Source: CAZHAC01 sp964383855 | GTDB lineage: Bacteria > Chloroflexota > Dormibacteria > Dormibacterales > Dormibacteraceae | Reading direction: 5' to 3' | DNA: 30,142 nucleotides | Assembly (NCBI GenBank): GCA_964383855.1 | Contig: CAYLIP010000032.1 | Location: 1-30,142, forward strand | Shown: positions 13,097 to 21,373 of the stretch, one piece after another | Layout: every line of letters begins with the position of its first letter | Numbering within the stretch: the first letter of the stretch is position 1 | The notes under the pieces: generated by a model | What the model was told of the DNA's origin: nothing | The model's input: the letters and a program-made list of their open reading frames with translations, nothing else | The model's database searches: none | Program-made: the position numbers and the translations under genes

Positions 13097-14644
13097 ATGA
13101 GCACCGACCGCGAGACCGTCCTGGTCCTCGACTATGGCGGCCAGACCGCCCAGCTGATCGCCCGCCGGGTGCGCGAGGCCGGCGTCTACTGCGAGCTGGT
13201 GCCTGGAAGCACGCCCTGGCCGGAGCTGCGGGCGCGCAGCCCGCGCGGTCTGATCCTCTCGGGTGGCCCGGCCAGCGTGTACGAGCCGCACGCTCCCCAG
13301 ATCGATCCCGAGGCGTTGCGCGCCGGGATACCCGTGCTCGGCATCTGCTACGGGATGCAGCTGATCGCCCACCACCTGGGTGGTGAGGTCGCTCCCGGCA
13401 CCCGCCGGGAGTACGGCCCGGCGCTGCTCTCGGTGAGCCGGCCGGATGGGCTCTTCGCCGGCCTGCCGGCCGAGCTGCCGGTCTGGATGAGCCACGGCGA
13501 CCACGTCGCCCGCGTGCCGCCCGGGTTCCACCCCCTGGCCTCCAGCGCCAACTCCCCGGTGGCCGCGTTCAGCGACGGCTCGGGGATGATCGGGATCCAG
13601 TTCCACCCCGAGGTCGTCCACACGCCCCAGGGTCGAGACATGATCCGCAACTTCGTGATCGAGGTCTGCCACTGTTCGCCGACCTGGAGCGCCGGCTCCT
13701 TCATCGAAGAGGCGACCGGGCGGATCCGGGCCACCGTCGGCGCGGGGCGCGTGATCTGCGCGCTCTCCGGCGGTGTCGACAGCGCGGTGGCGGCGACGCT
13801 GGTGCATCGCGCCGTCGGCGACCAGCTGACCTGCGTCTTCGTCAACAACGGCCTGCTCCGGCGCGAGGAGCCCGAGCGCGTGCTCGACGTCATGCACGGC
13901 AACCTGGACATGGACATCCGCTACGCGGACGCCGCCGACCGATTCCTGGGGGCGCTCGAGGGCGTGGTCGATCCCGAGGAGAAACGGCGGATCGTGGGCC
14001 GGGTCTTCATCGACGTCTTCGAGGAGCAGGCGAAGGCCCTTGGGGACATCGATTTCCTGGCCCAGGGCACGCTCTACCCCGATGTCATCGAGTCGACGGC
14101 CGCGGACACCGCCTCCAGCGCGGCCAAGATCAAGACCCACCACAACGTCGGCGGCCTGCCGCCGGGCCTGCGCTTCCAGCTCGTCGAGCCGCTGCGCTAC
14201 CTGTTCAAGGACGAGGTCCGCGCGGTCGGCCGCGAGCTCGGCCTGCCCGACGACATGGTGCACCGGCAGCCCTTCCCCGGCCCCGGGCTCGCCATCCGCT
14301 GCCTGGGCGAGGTCACGCCCGAGCGGCTGGAGACCCTCCGGGAGGCGGACTGGATAGTCGTCGACGAGATCAAGAAGGCCGGGCTCTACCGCCAGGTCTG
14401 GCAGTCGTTCGCGGTGCTCACGCCGCTCTCCACGGTCGGCGTCATGGGCGACTTCAGGACCTATGCCAACGTGGTCGCGGTCCGCATCGTGAGCTCGGAG
14501 GACGCCATGACGGCGGACTGGGCGCGGGTGCCGCACGAGGTCCTGGCCACGATCTCGAACCGGATCGTCAACGAGGTCAAGGGCGTCAACCGGGTGGTCT
14601 ACGACATCACGTCGAAGCCGCCCGGCACCATCGAGTGGGAATAG
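13097..14644 (+). CDS. guaA: GMP synthase (glutamine-hydrolysing)
   Basis: A 515-residue two-domain cytosolic enzyme that aminates XMP to GMP using glutamine and ATP. The class I glutamine amidotransferase domain has VLVLDYGGQTAQLIARRVRE, GGPASVYE, the nucleophile C84 in LGICYGMQL, and H170/E172 in QFHPEVVHT. The ATP-pyrophosphatase domain starts with the PP-loop ALSGGVDSAVAA (222-233) and contains GTLYPDVIES and KTHHNVGGLP. The C-terminal dimerisation domain ends in the conserved DITSKPPGTIEWE. I chose ATG 13097 because homology begins there and a TAAAAT box lies at 13047; GTG 13085/13088 are alternatives. It opens the plus-strand purine/carboxylase run. Confidence 0.96.
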   Translation: MSTDRETVLVLDYGGQTAQLIARRVREAGVYCELVPGSTPWPELRARSPRGLILSGGPASVYEPHAPQIDPEALRAGIPVLGICYGMQLIAHHLGGEVAPGTRREYGPALLSVSRPDGLFAGLPAELPVWMSHGDHVARVPPGFHPLASSANSPVAAFSDGSGMIGIQFHPEVVHTPQGRDMIRNFVIEVCHCSPTWSAGSFIEEATGRIRATVGAGRVICALSGGVDSAVAATLVHRAVGDQLTCVFVNNGLLRREEPERVLDVMHGNLDMDIRYADAADRFLGALEGVVDPEEKRRIVGRVFIDVFEEQAKALGDIDFLAQGTLYPDVIESTAADTASSAAKIKTHHNVGGLPPGLRFQLVEPLRYLFKDEVRAVGRELGLPDDMVHRQPFPGPGLAIRCLGEVTPERLETLREADWIVVDEIKKAGLYRQVWQSFAVLTPLSTVGVMGDFRTYANVVAVRIVSSEDAMTADWARVPHEVLATISNRIVNEVKGVNRVVYDITSKPPGTIEWE

Positions 14645-14687
14645 CCGGAGACAGGCGCCGGCGTTGCGCGCCCTCGAAGGAGTCGCT

Positions 14688-14768
14688 GTGAAAGGCTTGG
14701 CTTTCATGGGGTTGCCCGACCCGGCTGCTGCGAACGCGTCCAGGCCTCAGCGGCGCTCCTCGCCGTGA
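14688..14768 (+). CDS. Small ORF (26 codons) coupled to purD
   Basis: GTG 14688 is preceded by AAGGAG (14677-14682) at the ideal 5-nt spacing, the best Shine-Dalgarno in this part of the window. The frame runs VKGLAFMGLPDPAAANAS... for 26 codons and ends at TGA 14766-14768, which overlaps the purD GTG (14765-14767) as GTGA. purD itself has no visible ribosome binding site, so ribosomes finishing the small ORF probably restart on purD. I do not recognise the peptide. It could be a leader peptide or simply a translation-loading ORF; an alternative is that the Shine-Dalgarno serves nothing and purD is loaded otherwise. Confidence 0.5.
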   Translation: MKGLAFMGLPDPAAANASRPQRRSSP

Positions 14769-16036
14769 GAATCCTGGTGGTCGGGTCGGGGGCTCGGGAG
14801 CACGCCATCGCCTGGAAGTGCATGCAGTCGGAGCTGACCGAGCGGGTGTACTGCGCACCGGGCAACGGCGGCACCGGGGGTTTGGCCCGCAACGTCGCCA
14901 TCCAGGCCGACGACGTCGCCGGCCTGGTCAAGTTCGCAAAGCGCGAGCGTGTGGGGCTGGTCGTGCTCGGCCCCGAGGCGGCGGTGGCAGCCGGGGCCGG
15001 CGACGCGCTGAGAGACGCCGGCCTGGCCGTCTTCGGTCCCGACCGCGAGCCGGGCCGGATCGAGTCCAGCAAGTCGCATGCCAAGGAGCTGATGCGCAGG
15101 GCCGGCATCCCGACCGCCGACTACGCGGTCTTCACCGAGGCCGAGCCGGCCCGCCGCTGGGCGCGCGAGCGCGATGGCCAGGTCGCGGTCAAGGCCGACG
15201 GCCTCGCGCTCGGCAAGGGCGTCGTGGTCGCCGGCGCCCCGGCCGAGGCGGAGGCCGCGATCGACGCCATGCTGGTCGAGCGCAGCTTCGGCCGCTCGGG
15301 CGCGACCGTCGTCCTCGAGGAGCGGATGTCCGGGCCGGAGGTGAGCCTGCTCGCCTTCACCGACGGCACCACCGTCGTGCCGCTGGTGCCGGCGCGTGAC
15401 TTCAAGCGCGCGCGGGAGGGCGACGGCGGGCCGAACACAGGCGGCATGGGCGCCTACTCGCCGCCGGTCGGCGTCGATGAAGCGCTGGTCCAGACCGCGC
15501 TCGAGACGATCCTGAAGCCGGCGGTCAGGGAGCTCTCGGAGATGGGTCATCCGTACCGCGGCGTCCTCTACGCTGGCCTGATGCTGACCGCCGGCGGCCC
15601 GCGCGTGCTCGAGTTCAACGCCCGCTTCGGCGACCCCGAGGCCCAGGTCGTCCTGCCCCGGCTCCAGTCGGACCTGGTGGCCCTCATGCTCGCCTGCGCG
15701 CGCGGCGAGCTGGCGTCGCAGCCCGACCCGCGCTGGACCGACCGCAGCGCGGTCGGGATCGTGGTCGCGTCGGGCGGCTATCCCGACAGCTACGAAACCG
15801 GGTTCCCGATCGACGGCCTGGGCACGATTCCGCCCGGCGTGCTCGTTTTTCACGCCGGCACCCGGTACGTTCCCGGCCGCGGCCTGCTCACCTCCGGCGG
15901 CCGCGTGGTGACCGCGGTCGGCATCGGCGCCAGCGTGCCCGAGGCCCGGCTGGCGGCGCTCTCCGGAGCGGTGCGGGTACGATTCAGCGGGGCCTATTTC
16001 CGATCGGATATCGCACAGGAGGCTGCTCTTGGCTGA
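14765..16036 (+). CDS. purD: Phosphoribosylamine--glycine ligase (GAR synthetase)
   Basis: A 423-residue ATP-grasp ligase that joins glycine to phosphoribosylamine, the second step of de novo purine synthesis. Family marks are MRILVVGSGAREHAIAWK at the N-terminus, VLGPEAAVAAGAGDALRDAG, SKSHAKELMRRAGIPTADY, VAVKADGLALGKGVVVA for ATP binding, PLVPARDFKRAREGDGGPNTG with the signature GGMGAYSP, and LEFNARFGDPEAQVVLPRL for metal binding. Full length for the family. The start is GTG 14765, overlapping the stop of the small ORF; it overlaps purE by 8 bp at its 3' end. Confidence 0.96.
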   Translation: MRILVVGSGAREHAIAWKCMQSELTERVYCAPGNGGTGGLARNVAIQADDVAGLVKFAKRERVGLVVLGPEAAVAAGAGDALRDAGLAVFGPDREPGRIESSKSHAKELMRRAGIPTADYAVFTEAEPARRWARERDGQVAVKADGLALGKGVVVAGAPAEAEAAIDAMLVERSFGRSGATVVLEERMSGPEVSLLAFTDGTTVVPLVPARDFKRAREGDGGPNTGGMGAYSPPVGVDEALVQTALETILKPAVRELSEMGHPYRGVLYAGLMLTAGGPRVLEFNARFGDPEAQVVLPRLQSDLVALMLACARGELASQPDPRWTDRSAVGIVVASGGYPDSYETGFPIDGLGTIPPGVLVFHAGTRYVPGRGLLTSGGRVVTAVGIGASVPEARLAALSGAVRVRFSGAYFRSDIAQEAALG

Positions 16037-16487
16037 GGTGGGCGTGATTCTCGGCAGCAAGTCGGACCTGCCGCTCATGGAGAGCTGCATGCGGCAGCTG
16101 GAGGCACTCGGGATCGGTGCCGAGCTCAAGGTCTGCAGTGCGCACCGCGATCCCGCAGGGGTCATGCAGTGGGCGTCGAGCGCCCGGGAGCGAGGGCTGC
16201 GGGTGGTCATCGCGGCCGCCGGCGGCGCCGCCCACCTGCCGGGCGTGGTGGCGGCGTGGACCGACCTGCCGGTGATCGGCGTACCGGTGCCGACCCAGCA
16301 CCTCGGGGGCCAGGACAGCCTCTACTCGATCGTCCAGATGCCGGCCGGGATCCCGGTGGCGACGGTGGCCATCGGCGAGGCGGGCGCCAAGAACGCGGCC
16401 TGGCTGGCGGCCCGCATACTCGGCCTCAGCGACAGCCAGACGGCTGAGCGTCACGGCGAGATGCGGCGGGCGCTCGCGGCGGGTTAG
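16029..16487 (+). CDS. purE: N5-carboxyaminoimidazole ribonucleotide mutase
   Basis: A 152-residue class I PurE that converts N5-CAIR to CAIR in purine synthesis. VGVILGSKSDLPLM, VCSAHRDP with the active-site His, AAAGGAAHLPGVVAA and IGVPVPTQHLGGQDSL are all conserved. Class I PurE normally needs PurK to make N5-CAIR; purK is not in this window. TTG 16029 has AGGAGG about 7 nt upstream inside the end of purD, so it is efficiently translated despite the weak start codon. Its stop shares one base with the next start (TAGTG). Confidence 0.95.
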   Translation: MAEVGVILGSKSDLPLMESCMRQLEALGIGAELKVCSAHRDPAGVMQWASSARERGLRVVIAAAGGAAHLPGVVAAWTDLPVIGVPVPTQHLGGQDSLYSIVQMPAGIPVATVAIGEAGAKNAAWLAARILGLSDSQTAERHGEMRRALAAG

Positions 16488-18319
16488 TGGCCAGGCGCAC
16501 CCGGCCGCGCCTGCGGCTCACCGACACCACCTTCCGCGACGGCAATCAGTCGCTGCTGGGCGGTCGTCTGCGGCCCTCCGAGATCCTGCCCATCGCAAAA
16601 CAGATGGACAGCGTCGGCTTCTACTCGATGGAGGCCTTCGGCGGTGCCACCTTCGAGACCTACCTGCGGATGGGTGAGGACCCCTGGACCTACCTCCGGG
16701 AGCTCAACCACGCCACCCCCAACACGCCGCTCCAGGCGCTGATACGCGGGCAGAACCTGGTCGGTCAGCGCAACTACGCGGATGACGCGGTCGAGCTCTT
16801 CGTCAAGCACGCCGCCCGGTGCGGGGTCGACTTCTTCCGGGTCTTCGACCCGCTCAACGACCTGCGCAACATGGAGGCGGCCATCCGGGCCGCCAAGCGG
16901 GCCAAGAAGCGCGTCCAGGGCGCGCTCTGCTACGCGATCAGCCCGGTGCACGACGTCGACCTCTGGTGCTCTCTGGCCAAGGGCATGGAGGAGCAGGGGA
17001 TCGACGACCTGGTCATCAAGGACACGTCCGGCCTGCTCTCGCCCCAGGCGACCTGGGAGCTGGTGACGGCGCTGCGGGACGCGGTGAGCCTGCCCATCGT
17101 CATCCATTCCCACTGTTCCAGCGGGATGGCGCCCATGGCCTACATGGCCGGGATCGAAGCCGGCGCGGCGGTCGTCGACACGGCCGTCTCGCCGCTGGCC
17201 TGGGGCGCCTCGCAGCCCGGCTGCGAGAGCGTCGTGGCCGCCCTCGCCGGCGGCGACTACGACACCGGGCTCGACCTCGACCGGCTGGCCGAGATCAAGG
17301 ACGACCTGGAGCGGGCCAAGTGGCTCCACGCCGAGCACTGGTCGCCCTTCGTCGACCGCGTCGACGCCGACATCCTGCGCTACCAGCTGCCCGGCTTCAT
17401 GCTCGAGCAGATCGCCTCCGAGCTCGACCGCCACGAGTCGCGCAACCGGATGAAGGAGGTGCTGGAGGAGGTCCGCCGCGTGCGCGCCGACCTCGGCTAT
17501 CCGCCGCTGGTGGCACCGGTTCGCCAGCTGATCGCATCGCAGGCCGTCTTCAACGTCCTCGGCTCGGAGCGCTACGCGACGGTGACGCAGGAGCTGAAGG
17601 ACTACCTGCAGGGCCTCTACGGCCAGCCCCCCAAGCCGGCCGATCCCGACGTCCGGCGGATGGTGCTGGGCAACGACCAGCCGATCACGATCCGGCCCGC
17701 CGACCTGCTTGAGCCTCAGATCGATGGCGCCCGCGCCGAGCTGCGGAAGCAGAAGCTGGAGGCGACCGACGACGCGGTTCTCACCTACCTGCTCTTTCCG
17801 GCGATCGCGGTCAGGTTCCTGCGCGGGGAGTTCGCTCCGCGCGAGGAGGCGCCGTCCGACCCGGGAGAGAAGGGCCAGCCGCAGTCCGGGGAGGCAGCGC
17901 CGGAGACGGCCGAAAAGCCGGCTCCGGGCCCGGAGGAGACGCAGCCCGAGCCTGCGCCGGAACCCGCGGCGACCACCGCCGAGTTCGAGGTTGAGGTCGA
18001 GGGAGAGGTTTTCAAGGTGAGGGTCTCGGGCGCCGGCGTCCAGGTCGCGCCCCAGGCCGGGGGCGGCGGCCAGAAGGCGGCCGCGCCGGCCAAGGCACCA
18101 GCGCGGGAGGGCGCGGTGGTGGCTCCCATGCAGGGGCTGATCGTCAAGCTGCCCGTGAAGAAGGGGGACACCGTCAAGCTCGGCGACGTGGTGGCCGTGC
18201 TCGAGGCCATGAAGATGCAGAACGACATCGTCAGCTCGGCCGCGGGCAGCGTCCAGGAGGTCTACGTGAAGGAGGGCGACGTGGTCACGCCCAACCAGGC
18301 TCTGCTCGCCATCGGCTGA
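16487..18319 (+). CDS. Carboxyltransferase-biotin carrier fusion (PycB/OadA-like)
   Basis: A 610-residue protein joining a TIM-barrel carboxyltransferase to a biotin carrier domain. The barrel has LTDTTFRDGNQSLLGGR, MEAFGGATFETYLR, FFRVFDPLNDLRN, the VIKDTSGLLSP loop with the lysine that is normally carbamylated, and metal ligands in IHSHCSSGMAP. A PYC/OADA helical domain follows to about 445, then a Pro/Glu/Ala-rich linker and the biotinyl domain with EAMKMQ (biotin on K576). It should transfer CO2 between biotin and a 2-oxoacid such as pyruvate, working with the biotin carboxylase two genes downstream, as in two-subunit pyruvate carboxylase. Oxaloacetate decarboxylase or a transcarboxylase 5S-like role cannot be excluded. 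No membrane subunits of a Na+-pumping decarboxylase are present. Confidence 0.88.
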   Translation: MARRTRPRLRLTDTTFRDGNQSLLGGRLRPSEILPIAKQMDSVGFYSMEAFGGATFETYLRMGEDPWTYLRELNHATPNTPLQALIRGQNLVGQRNYADDAVELFVKHAARCGVDFFRVFDPLNDLRNMEAAIRAAKRAKKRVQGALCYAISPVHDVDLWCSLAKGMEEQGIDDLVIKDTSGLLSPQATWELVTALRDAVSLPIVIHSHCSSGMAPMAYMAGIEAGAAVVDTAVSPLAWGASQPGCESVVAALAGGDYDTGLDLDRLAEIKDDLERAKWLHAEHWSPFVDRVDADILRYQLPGFMLEQIASELDRHESRNRMKEVLEEVRRVRADLGYPPLVAPVRQLIASQAVFNVLGSERYATVTQELKDYLQGLYGQPPKPADPDVRRMVLGNDQPITIRPADLLEPQIDGARAELRKQKLEATDDAVLTYLLFPAIAVRFLRGEFAPREEAPSDPGEKGQPQSGEAAPETAEKPAPGPEETQPEPAPEPAATTAEFEVEVEGEVFKVRVSGAGVQVAPQAGGGGQKAAAPAKAPAREGAVVAPMQGLIVKLPVKKGDTVKLGDVVAVLEAMKMQNDIVSSAAGSVQEVYVKEGDVVTPNQALLAIG

Positions 18320-19152
18320 TGCGCGTCGCCCTTCTGGGAACCGGCAAAATGGGTGCCGCCATCGCCCGGCGCCTGGCCGCCGCCGGGTTTGACATCGTGC
18401 TCTGGAACCGCACCCGCGAGCGAGCGGAAGCGGTCGGAGCCGGACGCGTGGCGGCGACGCCGGCCGAGGCCGCCAGCGGTGCCGCCGCGGTGCTCAGCAT
18501 CGTCACCGACGCCGCCGCCGTTCGCTCCGCCTACTTCGGCCTCGATCCGGACCCCGCCCAGCTGATCGTCGAGATGTCGACCGCCGGCGTGGCCGTACTC
18601 GAGGAGCTGGCCGCCCGCTTCCCGCGCGTCCTGGCCGCGCCCGTCCTGGGCAGCGTGCCGGCAATCGAGGCCGGCAGCGCGCTGGTCTACTGCGGGGGGT
18701 CGGCGGCGGACTTCGAGGCCGCCCGCCCGGTGCTCTCCGCGTTTGGCAGCCCTGAGCTGGTCGGCACCGCGAGCGACGCGATCGGGCTCAAGCTCGTCAA
18801 CAACTCGATGCTGGCCGGCTGCAGCCTGGTCGCCGCCGAGCTGCAGGCGGCGGGCGAGGCGGCGGGCCTGGACCCCGAGCGCGTCTTCGCGATCCTGGAG
18901 CGGACGATGCCCTACCTGCGTGCCCGCAAGCGGGGGTACACCGAGCACGACCATCAGCGCCCGCTCTTCTTTCTGCGCGACCTGGTCAAGGACGTGGACC
19001 TGGCGCTCGACCTCTTCCATCGATCGACCGCCCCGGCGCCGCTGATCGCGCTTTCCCGGGAGCTGTACGCGGCCGCCGTTTCCGAACACGGGGAGGAGGA
19101 GTTCACGGCCGTGATCGAGCGCTACCGCTTCTCCGCTGACCCGCGCACCTAA
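18319..19152 (+). CDS. 3-hydroxyisobutyrate dehydrogenase-family oxidoreductase
   Basis: A 277-residue beta-hydroxyacid dehydrogenase. The N-terminal Rossmann domain starts MRVALLGTGKMGAAIARRLA and has VLWNRTRERAEAV; Arg after WN suggests NADP(H) preference. APVLGSVPAIEAGSALVYCGG is the substrate motif and the catalytic lysine is in IGLKLVNNSMLAG. The substrate is uncertain: members reduce or oxidise 3-hydroxyisobutyrate, tartronate semialdehyde, glyoxylate or beta-hydroxybutyrate. ATG 18319 shares a base with the upstream stop (TGATG). Sitting between the two carboxylase genes and before an enoyl-CoA hydratase, it may take part in valine/propionate-type catabolism, which is inference. Confidence 0.87.
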   Translation: MRVALLGTGKMGAAIARRLAAAGFDIVLWNRTRERAEAVGAGRVAATPAEAASGAAAVLSIVTDAAAVRSAYFGLDPDPAQLIVEMSTAGVAVLEELAARFPRVLAAPVLGSVPAIEAGSALVYCGGSAADFEAARPVLSAFGSPELVGTASDAIGLKLVNNSMLAGCSLVAAELQAAGEAAGLDPERVFAILERTMPYLRARKRGYTEHDHQRPLFFLRDLVKDVDLALDLFHRSTAPAPLIALSRELYAAAVSEHGEEEFTAVIERYRFSADPRT

Positions 19153-19163
19153 GCTGAGGATCC

Positions 19164-20627
19164 ATGGCCAAGCTGTTCAAGAAGGTCCTGATCGCCAACC
19201 GCGGCGAGATCGCGGTCCGCATCATGCGCGCCTGCCGGGAATTGGGCATCCCGACCGCCGCCATCTACTCGGACGCCGACCGGGACGCGATCCACGCCAG
19301 ATACGCTGACGAGGCGCACCACATCGGCCCGGCGCCGCCCAGCGAGTCGTACCTGAAGCTCGAGAAGATCGCGCAGCTCGCCGCCGACATCGGCGCCGAG
19401 GCCATCCATCCCGGTTACGGCTTCCTGTCCGAGCGTCCTGAGTTCCCGGAGGCCTGCACCGCGCGCGGCCTCGCCTTCATCGGCCCGCCGGCCGGGGCCA
19501 TGCGCGCCATGGGCTCGAAGCTGGAGGCCAAGGCGCTGGCCCGCCAGCACGGAGTCCCCGTCACACCGGGCTCGGACGCCATCGACGATCCCGAGAAGGC
19601 GGCCGCCATTGCGCGCGAGATCGGGTTCCCCGTCATCGTCAAGCCGAGCGGCGGTGGGGGCGGAATCGGCATGAAGGTGGTGGAGGAGGAGTCGGACCTG
19701 GTGCCGGCCATCCAGTCCGCGACCAACGCGGCCCGCTCGGCCTTTGGCGATCCGACCGTGTACGTCGAGAAGTACGTCGCCAAGCCGCGCCACATCGAGA
19801 TCCAGGTCATCGCCGACACCCACGGCAACGCCGTGCATCTGGGCGAGCGTGAGTGCTCGATCCAGCGCCGCCACCAGAAGATCCTGGAGGAGACCCCGTC
19901 ACCCGCCGTCACCCCCGACATCCGCCGCCGGATGGGCGAGGCGGCGATCAAGGCGGTGAAGGCGGCCGGCTACGCCAACGCCGGCACCGTCGAGTTCATC
20001 TTCAGCGAGGGCGAGTTCTACTTCCTCGAGGTCAACGCGCGCCTCCAGGTGGAGCACCCGATCACAGAGGAGGTGACGGGCATCGACCTGGTCAAGGAGC
20101 AGATCCGGGTGGCGGCCGGCCAACCGCTCTCCTTCCGGCAGGAGGACGTGACCTGGACCGGGCACGCGATCGAGATGCGGATCAATGCCGAGGACCCGGC
20201 GCGCAAGTTCATCCCCAACCCGAGGCGCATCTCGCGCTGGGTGGCGCCCAGCGGGCCTGGCGTGCGGGTCGACTCCGGCTTCGGTCCGGGCTCCGACGTC
20301 CCGCCCAACTACGACTCCCTGGTCGCCAAGCTGATCGTCCATGCCGCCGATCGGGGCGCCGCGATCGCCCGCGCCCAGCGCGCTCTGCGGGAGTTCGTGC
20401 TGGTCGGTCCGGCCACCACCATCCCCTACCACCGGGCGATCCTCGAGGCGCCCGATTTTCGAGCCGGCAACCTCACGACGCGCTTCATCGAGGATCATCC
20501 CGAGCTGCTGGAGCAGATGCGCGGCTACCTGGACGAGGTTTCACCCCTGGACTACGGTTCCGACGCCAGGAGGGTGGCGGCGGCGGCGGCGGCCGTGGCC
20601 GCTGTCGTGGGAGGGACGCAGAGCTGA
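19164..20627 (+). CDS. accC: Biotin carboxylase subunit (AccC/PycA type)
   Basis: A 487-residue ATP-grasp enzyme that carboxylates biotin with bicarbonate and ATP. It contains FKKVLIANRGEIAVRIMRACRELG, EAIHPGYGFLSE, the glycine-rich VKPSGGGGGIGMKVV loop, KYVAKPRHIEIQVIADTHGN, ERECSIQRRHQK, and the active-site EVNARLQVEHPITEE. The C-terminal biotin-carboxylase domain ends in PNYDSLVAKLIVHA. It is about 35 residues longer than E. coli AccC, with a low-complexity Ala-rich end. GAGGA precedes ATG 19164. The only biotin carrier in the window is on the carboxyltransferase gene two upstream, so a split pyruvate carboxylase is the most economical reading; a role with acetyl-CoA carboxylase is possible, so the symbol is provisional. 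Confidence 0.92.
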   Translation: MAKLFKKVLIANRGEIAVRIMRACRELGIPTAAIYSDADRDAIHARYADEAHHIGPAPPSESYLKLEKIAQLAADIGAEAIHPGYGFLSERPEFPEACTARGLAFIGPPAGAMRAMGSKLEAKALARQHGVPVTPGSDAIDDPEKAAAIAREIGFPVIVKPSGGGGGIGMKVVEEESDLVPAIQSATNAARSAFGDPTVYVEKYVAKPRHIEIQVIADTHGNAVHLGERECSIQRRHQKILEETPSPAVTPDIRRRMGEAAIKAVKAAGYANAGTVEFIFSEGEFYFLEVNARLQVEHPITEEVTGIDLVKEQIRVAAGQPLSFRQEDVTWTGHAIEMRINAEDPARKFIPNPRRISRWVAPSGPGVRVDSGFGPGSDVPPNYDSLVAKLIVHAADRGAAIARAQRALREFVLVGPATTIPYHRAILEAPDFRAGNLTTRFIEDHPELLEQMRGYLDEVSPLDYGSDARRVAAAAAAVAAVVGGTQS

Positions 20628-21373
20628 TCCGGATCGAGGATCGCGGCCGGCTCCGGCTCATGACGATCGACCGGCCCGAGAAGCGCAATGCGCTCTCCCT
20701 GGCCCTGATCCGCAGCCTCCGCGACGCGCTCCTCGACGCCGAGGCGGCGGGCCAGGTGCGGGGCGTGCTGATCAGCGGCGCCGGTCCGAGCTTCAGCGCG
20801 GGCGTCGACCTCGACGAGTTCGCCGGCGCCTCGCCGGAGAGCGTGCGGGTGCTGATCGAGTCGCTCCGCGACCTCTGCGCGACCGCCCGCAACCTGCCCA
20901 AGCCGGTCGCCTGTGCGATTCGGGGCCACTGCCTGGGCGGCGCCCTCGAGTTCTGCCTGGCGTGCGACTTCCGGGTCTGCTCGCCCTCGGCCCGCTTCGG
21001 CATGCCGGAGGTCGTGATCGGCATCCCGTCGGTGATCGACGCCGCTCTCTTCCGGCACTACATCGGCCTGGGCCGGGCCAAGGAGATGCTGCTCACCGGC
21101 GACCTCGTCGCGGCCGAGGACGCGCTGGCCTGGGGCCTGGTCAACCGGATGGTCGCCGAGGAGGCGCTGAACGAGACCGCGGTCGAGCTGCTCGAGCACG
21201 CGGCGCGGCACGCGCCGTCGGCCATCCGCACGCAGAAGGAGCTGATCGAGGACTGGATGAACCGGGGCCTCCAGGAGTCGATCGAGGCATCGGTGCCCGC
21301 TCTGGTCGATGCCTTCCGTGACGGCGCCCCCCAGCGGACGGCCGCCGCGATGCTGGACAAGCGCCGGCCTTGA
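20624..21373 (+). CDS. Enoyl-CoA hydratase/isomerase (crotonase family), CTG start
   Basis: A 249-residue crotonase-fold protein. RLRLMTIDRPEKRNALS opens it; GPSFSAGVDLDEF and IRGHCLGGALEFCLACDFRV form the oxyanion hole. Both crotonase glutamates appear to be present, in GGALEF and in FGMPEVVIG, followed by IPSVID rather than the common PGAGG. It probably hydrates enoyl-CoA thioesters, but IPSV-type members vary. No in-frame ATG, GTG or TTG precedes the conserved N-terminus; the first ATG falls inside it. The best start is CTG 20624, whose CTGA overlaps the accC stop, with GGAGGG (20610-20615) upstream. Its own stop overlaps the NUDIX start as TTGA. Confidence 0.88.
   Translation: MIRIEDRGRLRLMTIDRPEKRNALSLALIRSLRDALLDAEAAGQVRGVLISGAGPSFSAGVDLDEFAGASPESVRVLIESLRDLCATARNLPKPVACAIRGHCLGGALEFCLACDFRVCSPSARFGMPEVVIGIPSVIDAALFRHYIGLGRAKEMLLTGDLVAAEDALAWGLVNRMVAEEALNETAVELLEHAARHAPSAIRTQKELIEDWMNRGLQESIEASVPALVDAFRDGAPQRTAAAMLDKRRP

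Noticed and set aside
13046..14707. 553-codon minus-strand frame opposite guaA
   Set aside because: Low-complexity Asp/Arg/Val/Gly composition typical of antisense frames in GC-rich genes; guaA is certain.
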